Shown here: positions 41,017 to 49,631 of the stretch, piece by piece | Position numbering within the stretch: position 1 is the stretch's first letter | How the letters are laid out: every line of letters begins with the position of its first letter | Program-made: the position numbers and the translations under genes | Notes under the pieces: model-generated | Told to the model about the DNA's origin: nothing | Database searches by the model: none | Seen by the model: only the letters and a program-made list of their open reading frames with translations | Origin: Saprospiraceae bacterium | GTDB lineage: Bacteria > Bacteroidota > Bacteroidia > Chitinophagales > Saprospiraceae | Assembly (NCBI GenBank): GCA_030729925.1 | Contig: JANQWK010000099.1 | Location: forward strand, 62,001-126,000 | Direction of reading: 5' to 3' | DNA length: 64,000 bases

Positions 41017-42918
41017 TTAATTCAGCAACGCGGGTTTCTTTTTCAGGTGCACATCCAGAAATTGGGCGATCTTGCTGTAGGCTTCGATCTGGTTTTCCTT
41101 TTTCACAAAACCGTGTCCCTCGTCCGGGAAAAGTACATACTCTACCGGAACTCCTTTTTGGCGAGCAGCCTCCACAATTTCATCTGATTCGACCTGGAGT
41201 ACTCGGGGATCCTGGGCTCCCTGCAAGACCATCACCGGCTTGGTGATATTGTCCGCATGGAACAAGGGGGAAATTTCGTACAAGCGCAGGGAATCTTCGT
41301 AGGGATTTCCCATTTCGGTATAAAGCGCATCTTTGAAACTTTCCCACCAGGGCGGAATATTTTTGAGGGTACGCAACCAGTTGGTCACTCCAAAAATATT
41401 GACCCCTACTTCGAAGGCATCGGGTTCGGCGGTCAGTGCGCGCATCACCATAAATCCTCCGTAAGAGCCGCCAATGATACCGATTTTTTCCGGATCAATA
41501 TAATCCTGTTCGGCGAGCCAGTGTTTGCCGAAAACACAATCCTGGAGGTCTTTTTCCCCGTGGTTGCGATCGTCCATTTGGTAAAAAGTTTTGCCGTAGC
41601 CGCTGCTGCCCCTGTTGTTGACCGCCAGCACAGCATAGCCCTGATTAACCAGGTACTGCACCAGGGGGTTGTAGGTCTGCCGACTTTGTCCGCCGGGGCC
41701 GCCATGTACCCACACCAGCGCCGGTACTTTATTGTTGGCATCTGCAACTTTGGGTCGGTAATAAATAGCCGGGATGGCCAAGCTATCAAAAGAGGGGAAG
41801 CGCACCACCTCTGCCAGCACCAGGTCTTCCGGGTTAATTTCCGGATTGAGGTTGTTGGTCAGTTTGGTAGTCCCTCCGTGTTTCAGGTCATACACATACA
41901 AATCGCCCGGAGTAGCCGAGCTTTCCACATAAAAACGCATCAGGGACTCGTCGTCGGAAATTTCCACTGCATTGACATCCGCTGTCCCAAAATCGGGGAA
42001 TGCAATCTCCTTGCCGCTGGCAACTTCCACGACCTTCACCTGGGTACTTCCGTCCACATTGGCGCCTATCACCTGATAATTCCCCTGCTGGGAAAAATAA
42101 GCATAAGAGATATCCCAATCCATGGAGCGCAATTGTTGGCGTTCGCCGGAGGCAAAATTGTATTTCATGAGGTACTGAAACTCGGCACCGGCATCGGTCA
42201 GATAATAGAGTTCCCCACCATCTTTGCTGAAATCAGTAGCCCGGAAGGCGGCTCGAGCATTCGATACTTCTGTGGTAATGCCTGTTTCCAGGTTGTGGAC
42301 AAACAATTGGTTGTCGTTGGTATTAATGGGCTTGGCCAATACGATCTGTTTTTTATCGGGAGAGATCGGTCCCAGTTCAAAAGCATTATCGTTTTGGTAC
42401 AACAGCTGCATGGTAAGCGTAGCGACATCCATCTCGTACACATCCATCAGTCGGGGATCCCTCTTGGAATAGGCAAAGAAAAAGCTGTTGCGATCGTCCG
42501 CCCAGCCCAGGAACATGGCCCGTGCATTGGCATCGGGGGTCAGTTCGGTAACCTGGCCGCTTTGATCCTGGACAAACAGGTGAAAAATTTCGTTGCCATT
42601 GTCGTCCATCTGAAACAAAAAACGATCATCGGAAGGGAAATAAGACAGCGCGAACACGGAGGAACTGTCGGAAGCGGTTAGCGGAATCGCTGCTCCGGTT
42701 CCGAGTTTAATCTCGTAGGCATTGAAGATGCCCCTTTTATCTGAGCTCACCAGCAGTTTGGTGCGATCATGTGAAAAACTCCCTCCACGGACATTGGTGT
42801 TGTTCATAAACTGGGCGATCGAGTACTGCTGTACCTCTTGGGAAGCTGACTCCGAGCCGCCTGTGCTGCAGCCCGACAAGAGGATGCATACGAATGCGAA
42901 AGTGAATAGTTTTGCCAT
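41017..42918 (-). CDS. S9-family (prolyl oligopeptidase-type) peptidase lipoprotein
   Basis: The start at 42918 gives MAKLFTFAFVCILLSGCSTGG, a lipoprotein signal. A beta-propeller of WD-like repeats spans about residues 40-370. The alpha/beta hydrolase domain shows the Ser in IIGGSYGGFMVMRAL, an Asp in GAQDPRVLQVESDE and the His in FPDEGHGFVKKEN. The 633-residue lipoprotein should hydrolyse short peptides in the periplasm or at the outer membrane. The DUF3784 gene lies 39 bases upstream and ftsK beyond it, so transcription from there is possible. Confidence 0.93.
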   Translation of the reverse strand: MAKLFTFAFVCILLSGCSTGGSESASQEVQQYSIAQFMNNTNVRGGSFSHDRTKLLVSSDKRGIFNAYEIKLGTGAAIPLTASDSSSVFALSYFPSDDRFLFQMDDNGNEIFHLFVQDQSGQVTELTPDANARAMFLGWADDRNSFFFAYSKRDPRLMDVYEMDVATLTMQLLYQNDNAFELGPISPDKKQIVLAKPINTNDNQLFVHNLETGITTEVSNARAAFRATDFSKDGGELYYLTDAGAEFQYLMKYNFASGERQQLRSMDWDISYAYFSQQGNYQVIGANVDGSTQVKVVEVASGKEIAFPDFGTADVNAVEISDDESLMRFYVESSATPGDLYVYDLKHGGTTKLTNNLNPEINPEDLVLAEVVRFPSFDSLAIPAIYYRPKVADANNKVPALVWVHGGPGGQSRQTYNPLVQYLVNQGYAVLAVNNRGSSGYGKTFYQMDDRNHGEKDLQDCVFGKHWLAEQDYIDPEKIGIIGGSYGGFMVMRALTAEPDAFEVGVNIFGVTNWLRTLKNIPPWWESFKDALYTEMGNPYEDSLRLYEISPLFHADNITKPVMVLQGAQDPRVLQVESDEIVEAARQKGVPVEYVLFPDEGHGFVKKENQIEAYSKIAQFLDVHLKKKPALLN

Positions 42919-42957
42919 ACCTAATAATTTTTTATCAAAGGTAAGACAAAGCAAGCG

Positions 42958-43695
42958 TCAGTTGCGCACCCGTTCGGGCCATAAATCGCCCATTTCGCGG
43001 AGTAAGGTATCAACAGACTGCTTCCGGGACGAAAACAGCACCGGGTAAGTGGCCTTCTTTTTGGTGATCCGTAAAAAAGAGGGCGTTCTGGTGTCTATCA
43101 ACAACTTGAGCAAGTCCCCTTCCCTGGTTCTGAAATACCCCTTTTTCATGCTCCCCAGCACCATTCCATTTTTCCTGTGGGCAATATCGGGGACGGTTGA
43201 CACCTGACTGATCTCCTGTATATCTGCTATGGCAATCGTCTCCCCGTAAATCCCGCCGATACGGATCCCCTGTTCGCTAAGTTCCATTCGGGGTGTTTGC
43301 ATACCTGCGTACAACAACACACTGATCCCTGTCAGCAGCAGCCCCATTACGATCAAGCCGATGCGATTTGACGAAGGAACGACCTGATCTGAAAGCATGG
43401 ATCCACTGCGCCACATAAAATACATATACGCACCGATAGGATACAAGCTAACAAACACACTCACCGCTGCATTGCCCGCTACCTGAACCAGCAAAAGCCC
43501 CAGCACGGTAAAAGATGCCCCTAAAAATATATGAAAACGCCGAAAATACGGTATAAAGCGCGACAAATCAACCTTTTTGCGCTCCGACTCCCCCATCGTA
43601 TTGTAACCTGCCAGCAGGTATTTGGCATTGCCTTCATGGATCAGGAAACCGATGCCTGCAAAAAAAGCACCCAGGATCAAGATAAAAAACTGCAT
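42958..43695 (-). CDS. DUF3784 and PH-like domain membrane protein
   Basis: The 245-residue protein opens with two hydrophobic helices around the DUF3784 motif KYLLAGYNTMGESERKKVD, followed by two more helices to about residue 130. The C-terminal 110 residues look like a bacterial PH-like domain (MELSEQGIRIGGIYGETIAIADI). It begins 4 bases behind the ftsK stop, which suggests an operon. Its function is unknown. Confidence 0.8.
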   Translation of the reverse strand: MQFFILILGAFFAGIGFLIHEGNAKYLLAGYNTMGESERKKVDLSRFIPYFRRFHIFLGASFTVLGLLLVQVAGNAAVSVFVSLYPIGAYMYFMWRSGSMLSDQVVPSSNRIGLIVMGLLLTGISVLLYAGMQTPRMELSEQGIRIGGIYGETIAIADIQEISQVSTVPDIAHRKNGMVLGSMKKGYFRTREGDLLKLLIDTRTPSFLRITKKKATYPVLFSSRKQSVDTLLREMGDLWPERVRN

Positions 43696-43699
43696 GTAC

Positions 43700-46108
43700 T
43701 TAGCCGTTTTCGCGTAGCTCCTTCAAAAATTTTTCCAATTCAAACTCATCGTAGATCAGTACCTCTCTCGCCTTACTGCCCTCGCTGGGCCCCACCACCC
43801 CCATGGCCTCCAGTTGATCCATGATACGTCCGGCCCTGTTGTATCCCAACTTAAGCCGCCGTTGGATCATGGAAGTCGAACCATGTTGATTTTGCACGAT
43901 CAATCGTGCGGCATCCTCAAACATCTCATCCAGGTCCGAATATTTCAATCCGCCACCGCCGGGAAGATCTTCCTCTCCGTGGAACTCCGGCAGTTCGTAG
44001 GGGCCGGGATAGCCCTGTTGCTTGGCGATAAAATCAATAATTTCCTCCACCTCGGGGGTATCAATAAAAGCACCCTGGAGGCGTACCATTTCGCCGCCCA
44101 CCGAAAGCAGCATATCACCTCTTCCGATCAACTGATCCGCACCACCGGCATCCAGGATCGTTCGGGAATCCACCTTGGAAGTCACTTTGTAAGCTATCCT
44201 GGCGGGAAAATTGGCTTTGATCACACCGGTAATAATATTGACGGAAGGTCGCTGGGTAGCGATAATCAGGTGAATACCCACGGCACGCGCCAGCTGAGCC
44301 AATCGCCCGATAGGCATCTCCACCTCCTTTCCGGCGGTCATAATAAGATCCGCAAACTCATCAATAATCAGCACAATAAATGGCAGGAAGCGGTGTCCCT
44401 TCTCCGGATTCAATCTGCGCTGCACAAACTTATCGTTGTACTCGCGGATATTCCGGGTAGCAGCCTTTTTGAGCAAATCGTAGCGGGTATCCATCTCAAT
44501 GCACAAAGAATTGAGGGTATAAATCACTTTGTTGGTCTCTGTAATAATAGGTTCATCGGCACCTGGCAACGAAGCCAAAAAATGGTTTTCCAGTCGGGCA
44601 TAGGGGAAAAGTTCCACCTTTTTGGGGTCTATCAATACCAGTTTGACCTGTGAGGGGTGTTTTTTATACAGCAAAGACACTAATATCGTATTGATACCCA
44701 CGGATTTACCCTGTCCGGTAGCTCCAGCCACCAGGAGGTGGGGCATTTTGGCCAAGTCGGCCACAAATACCTCATTAGAAATCGTTTTGCCGAGGGCGAT
44801 CGGCAGATCCATTTTGGCGTATTTGAACTTATCCGACTTGATCACCTCCTTCGTCGAAACGATCTGTTTTCTTCGATTAGGCACCTCGATACCGATAGTC
44901 CCCTTGCCTGGTATGGGCGCGATAATGCGGATGCCGAGTGCGGAGAGGCTAAGCGCGATATCGTCCTCCAGGTTTTTGATCCGGACGATGCGCACGCCCG
45001 GGGCTGGTACGATTTCGAAGAGGGTAACGGTAGGACCGACCGTAGCGCGAATTTTAACAATTTCGATCTTGTAATGCAGGAGGGTCTCTATGATCTGATC
45101 CTTATGGGACTCCAATTCGGCCATATCCACATTAAATTTCCCATCGGCATATTCCTGTAGCAATTCCAGTGGCGGAAACTGATAACTCGACAGATCCAAC
45201 GTAGGATCATAAGGTTCGATATGATTTGCATTACCCTCAACCACTGCCCCCTGAAAATCATCTCCACCTGAGCCTTGTTCCAGCTCTAAAGCCGTTTCCA
45301 GTGCCTCTTCCGGCAAAAGCAGCTCCTCCTCCTCCTCATCATCATCCATCAGGTCAATATCGGTGTCTCCCTCCATATCCAAATCGGGGAAAGGCAGCTC
45401 GGAGGTTGCCTCATCGGGATCCGAAGCGGGGTCAAACAATTCCGGTTCCGGTACCACAACCGCTCTTCGCTTGGGTTTTCTCCCACTCAGCAGTTCTGCC
45501 ACAAACAATCGGATATCGGTAAGCGCCTGTTGAAAAGTCAGTTCTTTGAAATCCGGATTCACATACCAGACGATGCTTGTCAGCAGCAAAAAAACAAACA
45601 AGAGCAGCAAGCCCAGGGTACCCAGGAAGCGTTTTAGCCAGAGCGAAATACTTTCCCCGAAAGCACCGCCCCAGGGGAAAGAAGCCCGGTAAAACAAAAA
45701 CTCCAGGAAAATCGAGGACAACAATATTGCGATCAGGGTATTGCGCAAAGTAGAGCGGTGCAACTCGAGCGGTACTCCACGGATCAACGAAAAGCCTGAA
45801 AGCCCCAACATATATACCACTCCAAAAGAAGGCAGACCAAAGCCCCAGTAAAAAAACATATTGGAAACCACTGCCCCCAATCGGCCCAGCCAATTGGCCA
45901 TTTCGATCTCACTTAAGAAGAAAACCTCCCAAGAAAAGCGAATAATACTATCCTGATCAATCCGCCAGGTAAACAAATACGATGAAAAAGCCACTAGCAA
46001 ATAGGCGGCAAAAAATAAAAAGAGCACGCCAAGCATCTTCGGTACCCGCTCGTCTCTCATACCCTTTTTAAGGGAAAACCCACCTGATTTGCGCTGCTTT
46101 TTGGCCAT
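43700..46108 (-). CDS. ftsK: DNA translocase FtsK
   Basis: The 802-residue protein has an N-terminal domain with four hydrophobic helices, an acidic linker (DLMDDDEEEEELL), then the motor: Walker A VAGATGQGKSVGIN and Walker B FIVLIIDEFADLIM. The C-terminal winged-helix gamma domain reads VQNQHGSTSMIQRRLKLGYNRAG and recognises polar chromosome sequences. FtsK moves chromosome ends at the division septum and activates XerCD. The start at 46108 (MAKKQRKSGGFSL) excludes a hydrophobic upstream extension that is not in homologues. Confidence 0.97.
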   Translation of the reverse strand: MAKKQRKSGGFSLKKGMRDERVPKMLGVLFLFFAAYLLVAFSSYLFTWRIDQDSIIRFSWEVFFLSEIEMANWLGRLGAVVSNMFFYWGFGLPSFGVVYMLGLSGFSLIRGVPLELHRSTLRNTLIAILLSSIFLEFLFYRASFPWGGAFGESISLWLKRFLGTLGLLLLFVFLLLTSIVWYVNPDFKELTFQQALTDIRLFVAELLSGRKPKRRAVVVPEPELFDPASDPDEATSELPFPDLDMEGDTDIDLMDDDEEEEELLLPEEALETALELEQGSGGDDFQGAVVEGNANHIEPYDPTLDLSSYQFPPLELLQEYADGKFNVDMAELESHKDQIIETLLHYKIEIVKIRATVGPTVTLFEIVPAPGVRIVRIKNLEDDIALSLSALGIRIIAPIPGKGTIGIEVPNRRKQIVSTKEVIKSDKFKYAKMDLPIALGKTISNEVFVADLAKMPHLLVAGATGQGKSVGINTILVSLLYKKHPSQVKLVLIDPKKVELFPYARLENHFLASLPGADEPIITETNKVIYTLNSLCIEMDTRYDLLKKAATRNIREYNDKFVQRRLNPEKGHRFLPFIVLIIDEFADLIMTAGKEVEMPIGRLAQLARAVGIHLIIATQRPSVNIITGVIKANFPARIAYKVTSKVDSRTILDAGGADQLIGRGDMLLSVGGEMVRLQGAFIDTPEVEEIIDFIAKQQGYPGPYELPEFHGEEDLPGGGGLKYSDLDEMFEDAARLIVQNQHGSTSMIQRRLKLGYNRAGRIMDQLEAMGVVGPSEGSKAREVLIYDEFELEKFLKELRENG

Positions 46109-46250
46109 AATTGTGCTAAAAACGATTGAAAAATAATTTACCCTCAATTTTCGCAAAAATAATCAATATTATTCGGATCGGTAACCCGGGTCACAACCTT
46201 ACCGGAATTGGATTAAATTATTTTTTCTACATTTAAAACAAAATTTTGTC

Positions 46251-46505
46251 ATGGAGACCTGTGTAGATATCAGTTTGTATCCGTTGAAGGAGGACTATCG
46301 GCCTTTGATTCTAGACTTTATACAACAGCTGCACAAAGCAGAAGACCTCCGCATCGAAACCAACTCGATGAGTACTCAGATTTGCGGTCCTTACGAAACG
46401 GTCTTTGCCGTGTTACAGGAGGGCATCAAGCGTTCCTTTGACCAAAGCGGCGATCAGGTATTTGTCCTAAAAATTTTAAAAATAGCAGATGACACCCATC
46501 ACTGA
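46251..46505 (+). CDS. YkoF/MTH1187-like small protein
   Basis: The 84-residue protein, ISLYPLKEDYRPLILDFIQQ followed by IETNSMSTQICGPYETVF, matches the YkoF/MTH1187 ferredoxin-like fold. YkoF binds thiamin or hydroxymethylpyrimidine; MTH1187 proteins are of unknown function. The stop codon lies 17 bases inside the next gene, so the two are translationally coupled. Confidence 0.78.
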   Translation: METCVDISLYPLKEDYRPLILDFIQQLHKAEDLRIETNSMSTQICGPYETVFAVLQEGIKRSFDQSGDQVFVLKILKIADDTHH

Positions 46506-47691
46506 TGAAGCAATCGCCCAATGGCGGAGCGATACACCGGGAGCAGATCGGGCGATTCACCTGAATAATGCCGGAGCGGCACTGATGCCGGTTTCTGTAT
46601 TACAAGCCATGACGGAGCACCTGTCGCTGGAAGGTCAGATCGGGGGATATGAAGCCGCTGCTGAAGCTGCTGTTGGAATCCGCAATTTTTACGAAGTTAC
46701 GGCGCGGTGTATCGGTGCCCAAGCGCGGCAGATTGCCTTTATGAGTAGTGCCACAGAAGCCTACAACAAAGCACTATCCGCTATTCCGTTCCATTCCGGA
46801 GATGTGATCCTTTGCACACAAGACGATTATGTTTCCAACCAGATTGCCTTTATACAATTGTCTCGACAACGGTCGGTTCGCCTGATCCGCATACCCGATT
46901 TGCCGGGCGGTGGTACAGACCTGGATGCGCTCGAACAACTGCTTCGGGTGCATCGCCCCAAGCTGGTTGCGGTAACCCACATGCCTACCAACTCCGGTCT
47001 GATCCAGGACGCAGCTGCTGTAGGCCAACTTTGTCGCCAGTATGATAGCTGGTACCTGCTCGACGCTTGTCAGACCTTCGGGCAGCTCCCCCTCGACGTG
47101 GCAGCCCTTCACTGTGACTTTCTCAGTGCTACGTTCCGAAAATTTATGCGCGGCCCCAGAGGAGCAGGCTTTTTGTACACCTCCGACCGGGTGCTGGAAG
47201 CCGGACTGGAACCCCTCTTTCCCGACCTCCACGGCGCCACCTGGACTGGCCCGGACGAATATGTCTGTCGCAACGATGCCCAAAGATTCGAGCAATGGGA
47301 AAAACCCTACGCCCTGGTACTCGGAAGTGCCGCTGCCGTGGCATACGCCGATGCCATTGGCCTCGAACGCATACAACAACGCATCCAGTCACTCGCAGCA
47401 ACACTCAGAACACAACTAAGCGCACTACCGGGTATCCATAACCTCGACCGCGGCGCCCAACTCGGTGGCATCTGCAGCTTTACCCTGCCACACGCAGAAG
47501 GCCAATGGCTCAAACAACAACTCGATCAGCAAAACATACACAGCTCCCTGCAACTCCGCGATGGCGCCCTCCTCGATTTTCAGCGAAAAAATGCAGCCTG
47601 GGCCATTCGCCTGTCGCCACACTATTATAATACCTTCCACGAAATCCAAACGACAACCGAAGCCTTCACCGAAATCCTAAAACGGCTTTGA
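46489..47691 (+). CDS. class V aminotransferase-fold PLP enzyme
   Basis: The 400-residue protein has the fold-type I signature with the PLP lysine in SATFRKFMRGPRGAGFLY and an Asp/Gln pair in YLLDACQTFGQLPLDV. The N-terminus AIHLNNAGAALMPVSVLQ matches the isopenicillin-N epimerase/selenocysteine lyase-like group. It could be a desulfurase, epimerase or lyase; no dedicated cysteine pocket loop of IscS type is visible. The start overlaps the YkoF-like gene by 17 bases. Confidence 0.85.
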   Translation: MTPITDEAIAQWRSDTPGADRAIHLNNAGAALMPVSVLQAMTEHLSLEGQIGGYEAAAEAAVGIRNFYEVTARCIGAQARQIAFMSSATEAYNKALSAIPFHSGDVILCTQDDYVSNQIAFIQLSRQRSVRLIRIPDLPGGGTDLDALEQLLRVHRPKLVAVTHMPTNSGLIQDAAAVGQLCRQYDSWYLLDACQTFGQLPLDVAALHCDFLSATFRKFMRGPRGAGFLYTSDRVLEAGLEPLFPDLHGATWTGPDEYVCRNDAQRFEQWEKPYALVLGSAAAVAYADAIGLERIQQRIQSLAATLRTQLSALPGIHNLDRGAQLGGICSFTLPHAEGQWLKQQLDQQNIHSSLQLRDGALLDFQRKNAAWAIRLSPHYYNTFHEIQTTTEAFTEILKRL

Positions 47692-48048
47692 GGAGTTGTT
47701 TTTTAAGTCTAAAATACTGATTATCAAACCTTAAAACATCAGGTGCAAGGCACCTTAAAGTGCCTTGCACCTGGATTACCTCTATTAATACCCCAAAATC
47801 CCAAAAGGTAACCCAAACATCGCCTTAACAATATCCCCCACCCCTGTCTTGCATTGGCCGTTTTCTTCAAACGCGCTGTTTGTGGCTTGTAAACCGAATA
47901 GCTCACATCCTCTGGTTCATGCAGAACATGTTAAGATCGCTACTACATAAACATTTTTGAATAAATTAAAATAATTTCAAATTTTTTGTTTTTTGTATTT
48001 TTTGTGTTAAATTGCAGGAAATTTTATTGCCAACAAAAAAAAGAACAC
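47692..48048. other. 357-base intergenic region upstream of the S24 regulator
   Basis: It contains repeat copy 4 near its start. The 47820-47950 part is of unremarkable base composition. The last 80 bases are very AT-rich with three TTTTTTG words in a row (47990-48010), which may include the S24 promoter. The palindrome AACATGTT near 47930 is an operator candidate only. No gene was found. Confidence 0.6.
47717..47813 (+). repeat. dispersed palindromic repeat, copy 4 (subfamily A)
   Basis: The left mini-palindrome is TGATTATCA. The core at 47741-47772 is identical to copy 1 (13-base perfect arms around CTTAAA). The tail GATTACCTCTATTAATACC runs to AAAAGGTAACCC, again like copy 1. It lies 26 bases after the stop codon of the class V aminotransferase. 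Confidence 0.85.
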
Positions 48049-48783
48049 ATGATCCGGGAAGACCGCGTGCAGTTAAATGAAAGGTTTTGTCAAGTTTTCA
48101 AGCTTTTAGAAGAGCGGGGAGAAGTTGTCAAAAACGACAGGGGTGGTAAAGGAATGGGGGATTTTGCAGAAAAGCTGCTGGGCAATCGCACGTATGGGCA
48201 TATTGTCAGGGCTTTTTTGAATCCAGACGATAAGCGCTGTATCAATTACAGCCAAGCGCGCATTCTCTGCAGTGAATTTGGGGTCAACGAGTCATATATG
48301 TTTGACGGGGTTGGAACGCCCTTTGGTTTTGATCTGCCGAAGAGTTCGCAGAGTAGCGATCCTGATGTTCGGAAAGGGAACATTTTATATACTACTGTTG
48401 AGGCTTTTGCAGGACCTACGGTGAGTAATAGTTTTGTCAAGGAGAGCAATCGTTTTTTTTCTATTCCTGGTTTGGACGGGGATGGGTTGGTAGCTTTTCC
48501 TATTGTGGGAAATAGTATGGATCCTTTGATTCTGGACGGCGACATTGTGGTATGTAGGGCGATCAGCAGCATTAGTGAGGTTCGGGACAATAAAGTATAT
48601 GCTGTCAAGTACAATGGGGAGATTTGGGTCAAGTTTGTCCAAAAAATTATGGATACCAAAAACAGGGTAGCTCGTCTGAAATTGATTTCAGCCAATCACC
48701 TGGAGCACGATCCCTGGGAAGTGGACGTCAATGAGCACCTGCGAATTTATCAGGTGATCCGCAAAATCACGGATTTACAATAA
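48049..48783 (+). CDS. LexA-like S24 family transcriptional regulator
   Basis: The start at 48049 (MIREDRVQLNERFCQV) is preferred over an upstream in-frame ATG, which would add a hydrophobic extension. The N-terminal 90 residues look like a helix-turn-helix domain. The C-terminal S24 domain holds an Ala-Gly bond in VEAFAGPTVSN, the Ser of PIVGNSMDPLILDGD exactly 34 residues after that Gly (as in LexA), and the Lys of EIWVKFVQK 39 residues later. Autocleavage on a stress signal is therefore plausible. The 244-residue protein could regulate SOS-like or phage-type genes. Its stop codon directly abuts that of rlmB. Confidence 0.88.
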   Translation: MIREDRVQLNERFCQVFKLLEERGEVVKNDRGGKGMGDFAEKLLGNRTYGHIVRAFLNPDDKRCINYSQARILCSEFGVNESYMFDGVGTPFGFDLPKSSQSSDPDVRKGNILYTTVEAFAGPTVSNSFVKESNRFFSIPGLDGDGLVAFPIVGNSMDPLILDGDIVVCRAISSISEVRDNKVYAVKYNGEIWVKFVQKIMDTKNRVARLKLISANHLEHDPWEVDVNEHLRIYQVIRKITDLQ

Positions 48784-49527
48784 TCAGGGGCGTCGCTGCC
48801 GTAATACTTCGTACAACATAATGCCCGTGGCTACAGATACGTTGAGGGAGTCTGTCAGGCCTGTCTGCTCAATGTGAAAGGCCTCGTCTGCCAATGCAGC
48901 GACAGCCGGACTGACTCCTTCGTCTTCAGCGCCTATGATAAAGGCCGAAGGTCCACTCAGATCCAGCTCCTGCAGGCGTTTTTTTGCGCCCAGCTGACTG
49001 GAAAATATCTTTATACCACTCATTTTTGCCCATTCCACCGCATTGACTAGAGAGGCGGTTCTGCACAGCGGGATTCTGGAGAGTGCCCCTGCTGAGGCTT
49101 TTATGGTATCCGGGGTTATGAGTGCGCTACCTTTGGCGGGAATGACCAAAGCGTGTGCTCCCAGGACTTCGGCAGATCGTGCGATGGCGCCGAGGTTTCG
49201 GACATCGGTGATGCCATCTAGAAAGAGTAGCAGCGGGGTATCTGATTTTTCGAATAAGCCGGGCAGGACATCTTCGAGGTCGTAATAATCAACAGGAGCG
49301 ATGAAAGCAACGACGCCCTGATGGTTTCCGGATGTCATCCGGTTGAGTTTTTCCTTCGGCACATATTGAACGGGAACGAGGCGACCCTTTAGTTTTGCCC
49401 GCAGTTCTTTTTCGAAAGGACCACGAGTTCCCTGCAGCAAAAAAATCTTTTCAAGGCTTTGACCTGCGTCCAGGGCATCCAATACCGGGTGGCGTCCGTA
49501 AATTATGTCTGGCTTTTCGGTCTTCAT
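48784..49527 (-). CDS. rlmB: 23S rRNA (guanosine-2'-O-)-methyltransferase RlmB
   Basis: The 247-residue protein shows the SpoU/TrmH (SPOUT) family motifs: FLDGITDVRNLGAIARSAE, FIIGAEDEGVSPAV and LTDSLNVSVATGIMLYE. The N-terminal substrate-binding domain (DIIYGRHPVLDALDAGQ) is typical of RlmB. It methylates G2251 (E. coli numbering) of 23S rRNA. Other TrmH-type 2'-O-methyltransferases share these motifs, so the exact target is inferred. It is transcribed alone from a good promoter. Confidence 0.93.
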   Translation of the reverse strand: MKTEKPDIIYGRHPVLDALDAGQSLEKIFLLQGTRGPFEKELRAKLKGRLVPVQYVPKEKLNRMTSGNHQGVVAFIAPVDYYDLEDVLPGLFEKSDTPLLLFLDGITDVRNLGAIARSAEVLGAHALVIPAKGSALITPDTIKASAGALSRIPLCRTASLVNAVEWAKMSGIKIFSSQLGAKKRLQELDLSGPSAFIIGAEDEGVSPAVAALADEAFHIEQTGLTDSLNVSVATGIMLYEVLRQRRP

Positions 49528-49578
49528 ATAGGGGAATATCAGGTTATTTTAAATAAATTTAGGGCTGCAGATCTGGAA

Positions 49579-49608
49579 CAAAAGTAAGCCAGATCAGTTA
49601 TTTTTCAA
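49579..49608 (-). promoter_or_regulatory. promoter for rlmB
   Basis: On the minus strand TTG (49606-49608) is followed after 19 bases by TACTTTTG (49579-49586), an exact TAnnTTTG match. The leader is about 45 bases. Confidence 0.6.
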
Positions 49609-49631
49609 TAGCTTATTTAAACAATCCAAAT

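Noticed and set aside
41257-42681. A 474-residue open frame on the plus strand
   Set aside because: It is the antisense shadow of the S9 peptidase gene, whose motifs and lipoprotein signal are complete on the minus strand.
1443-47813. The four palindromic repeats as a CRISPR array
   Set aside because: The copies are 8 to 25 kb apart, have no spacers of regular size between them and no cas genes are near.
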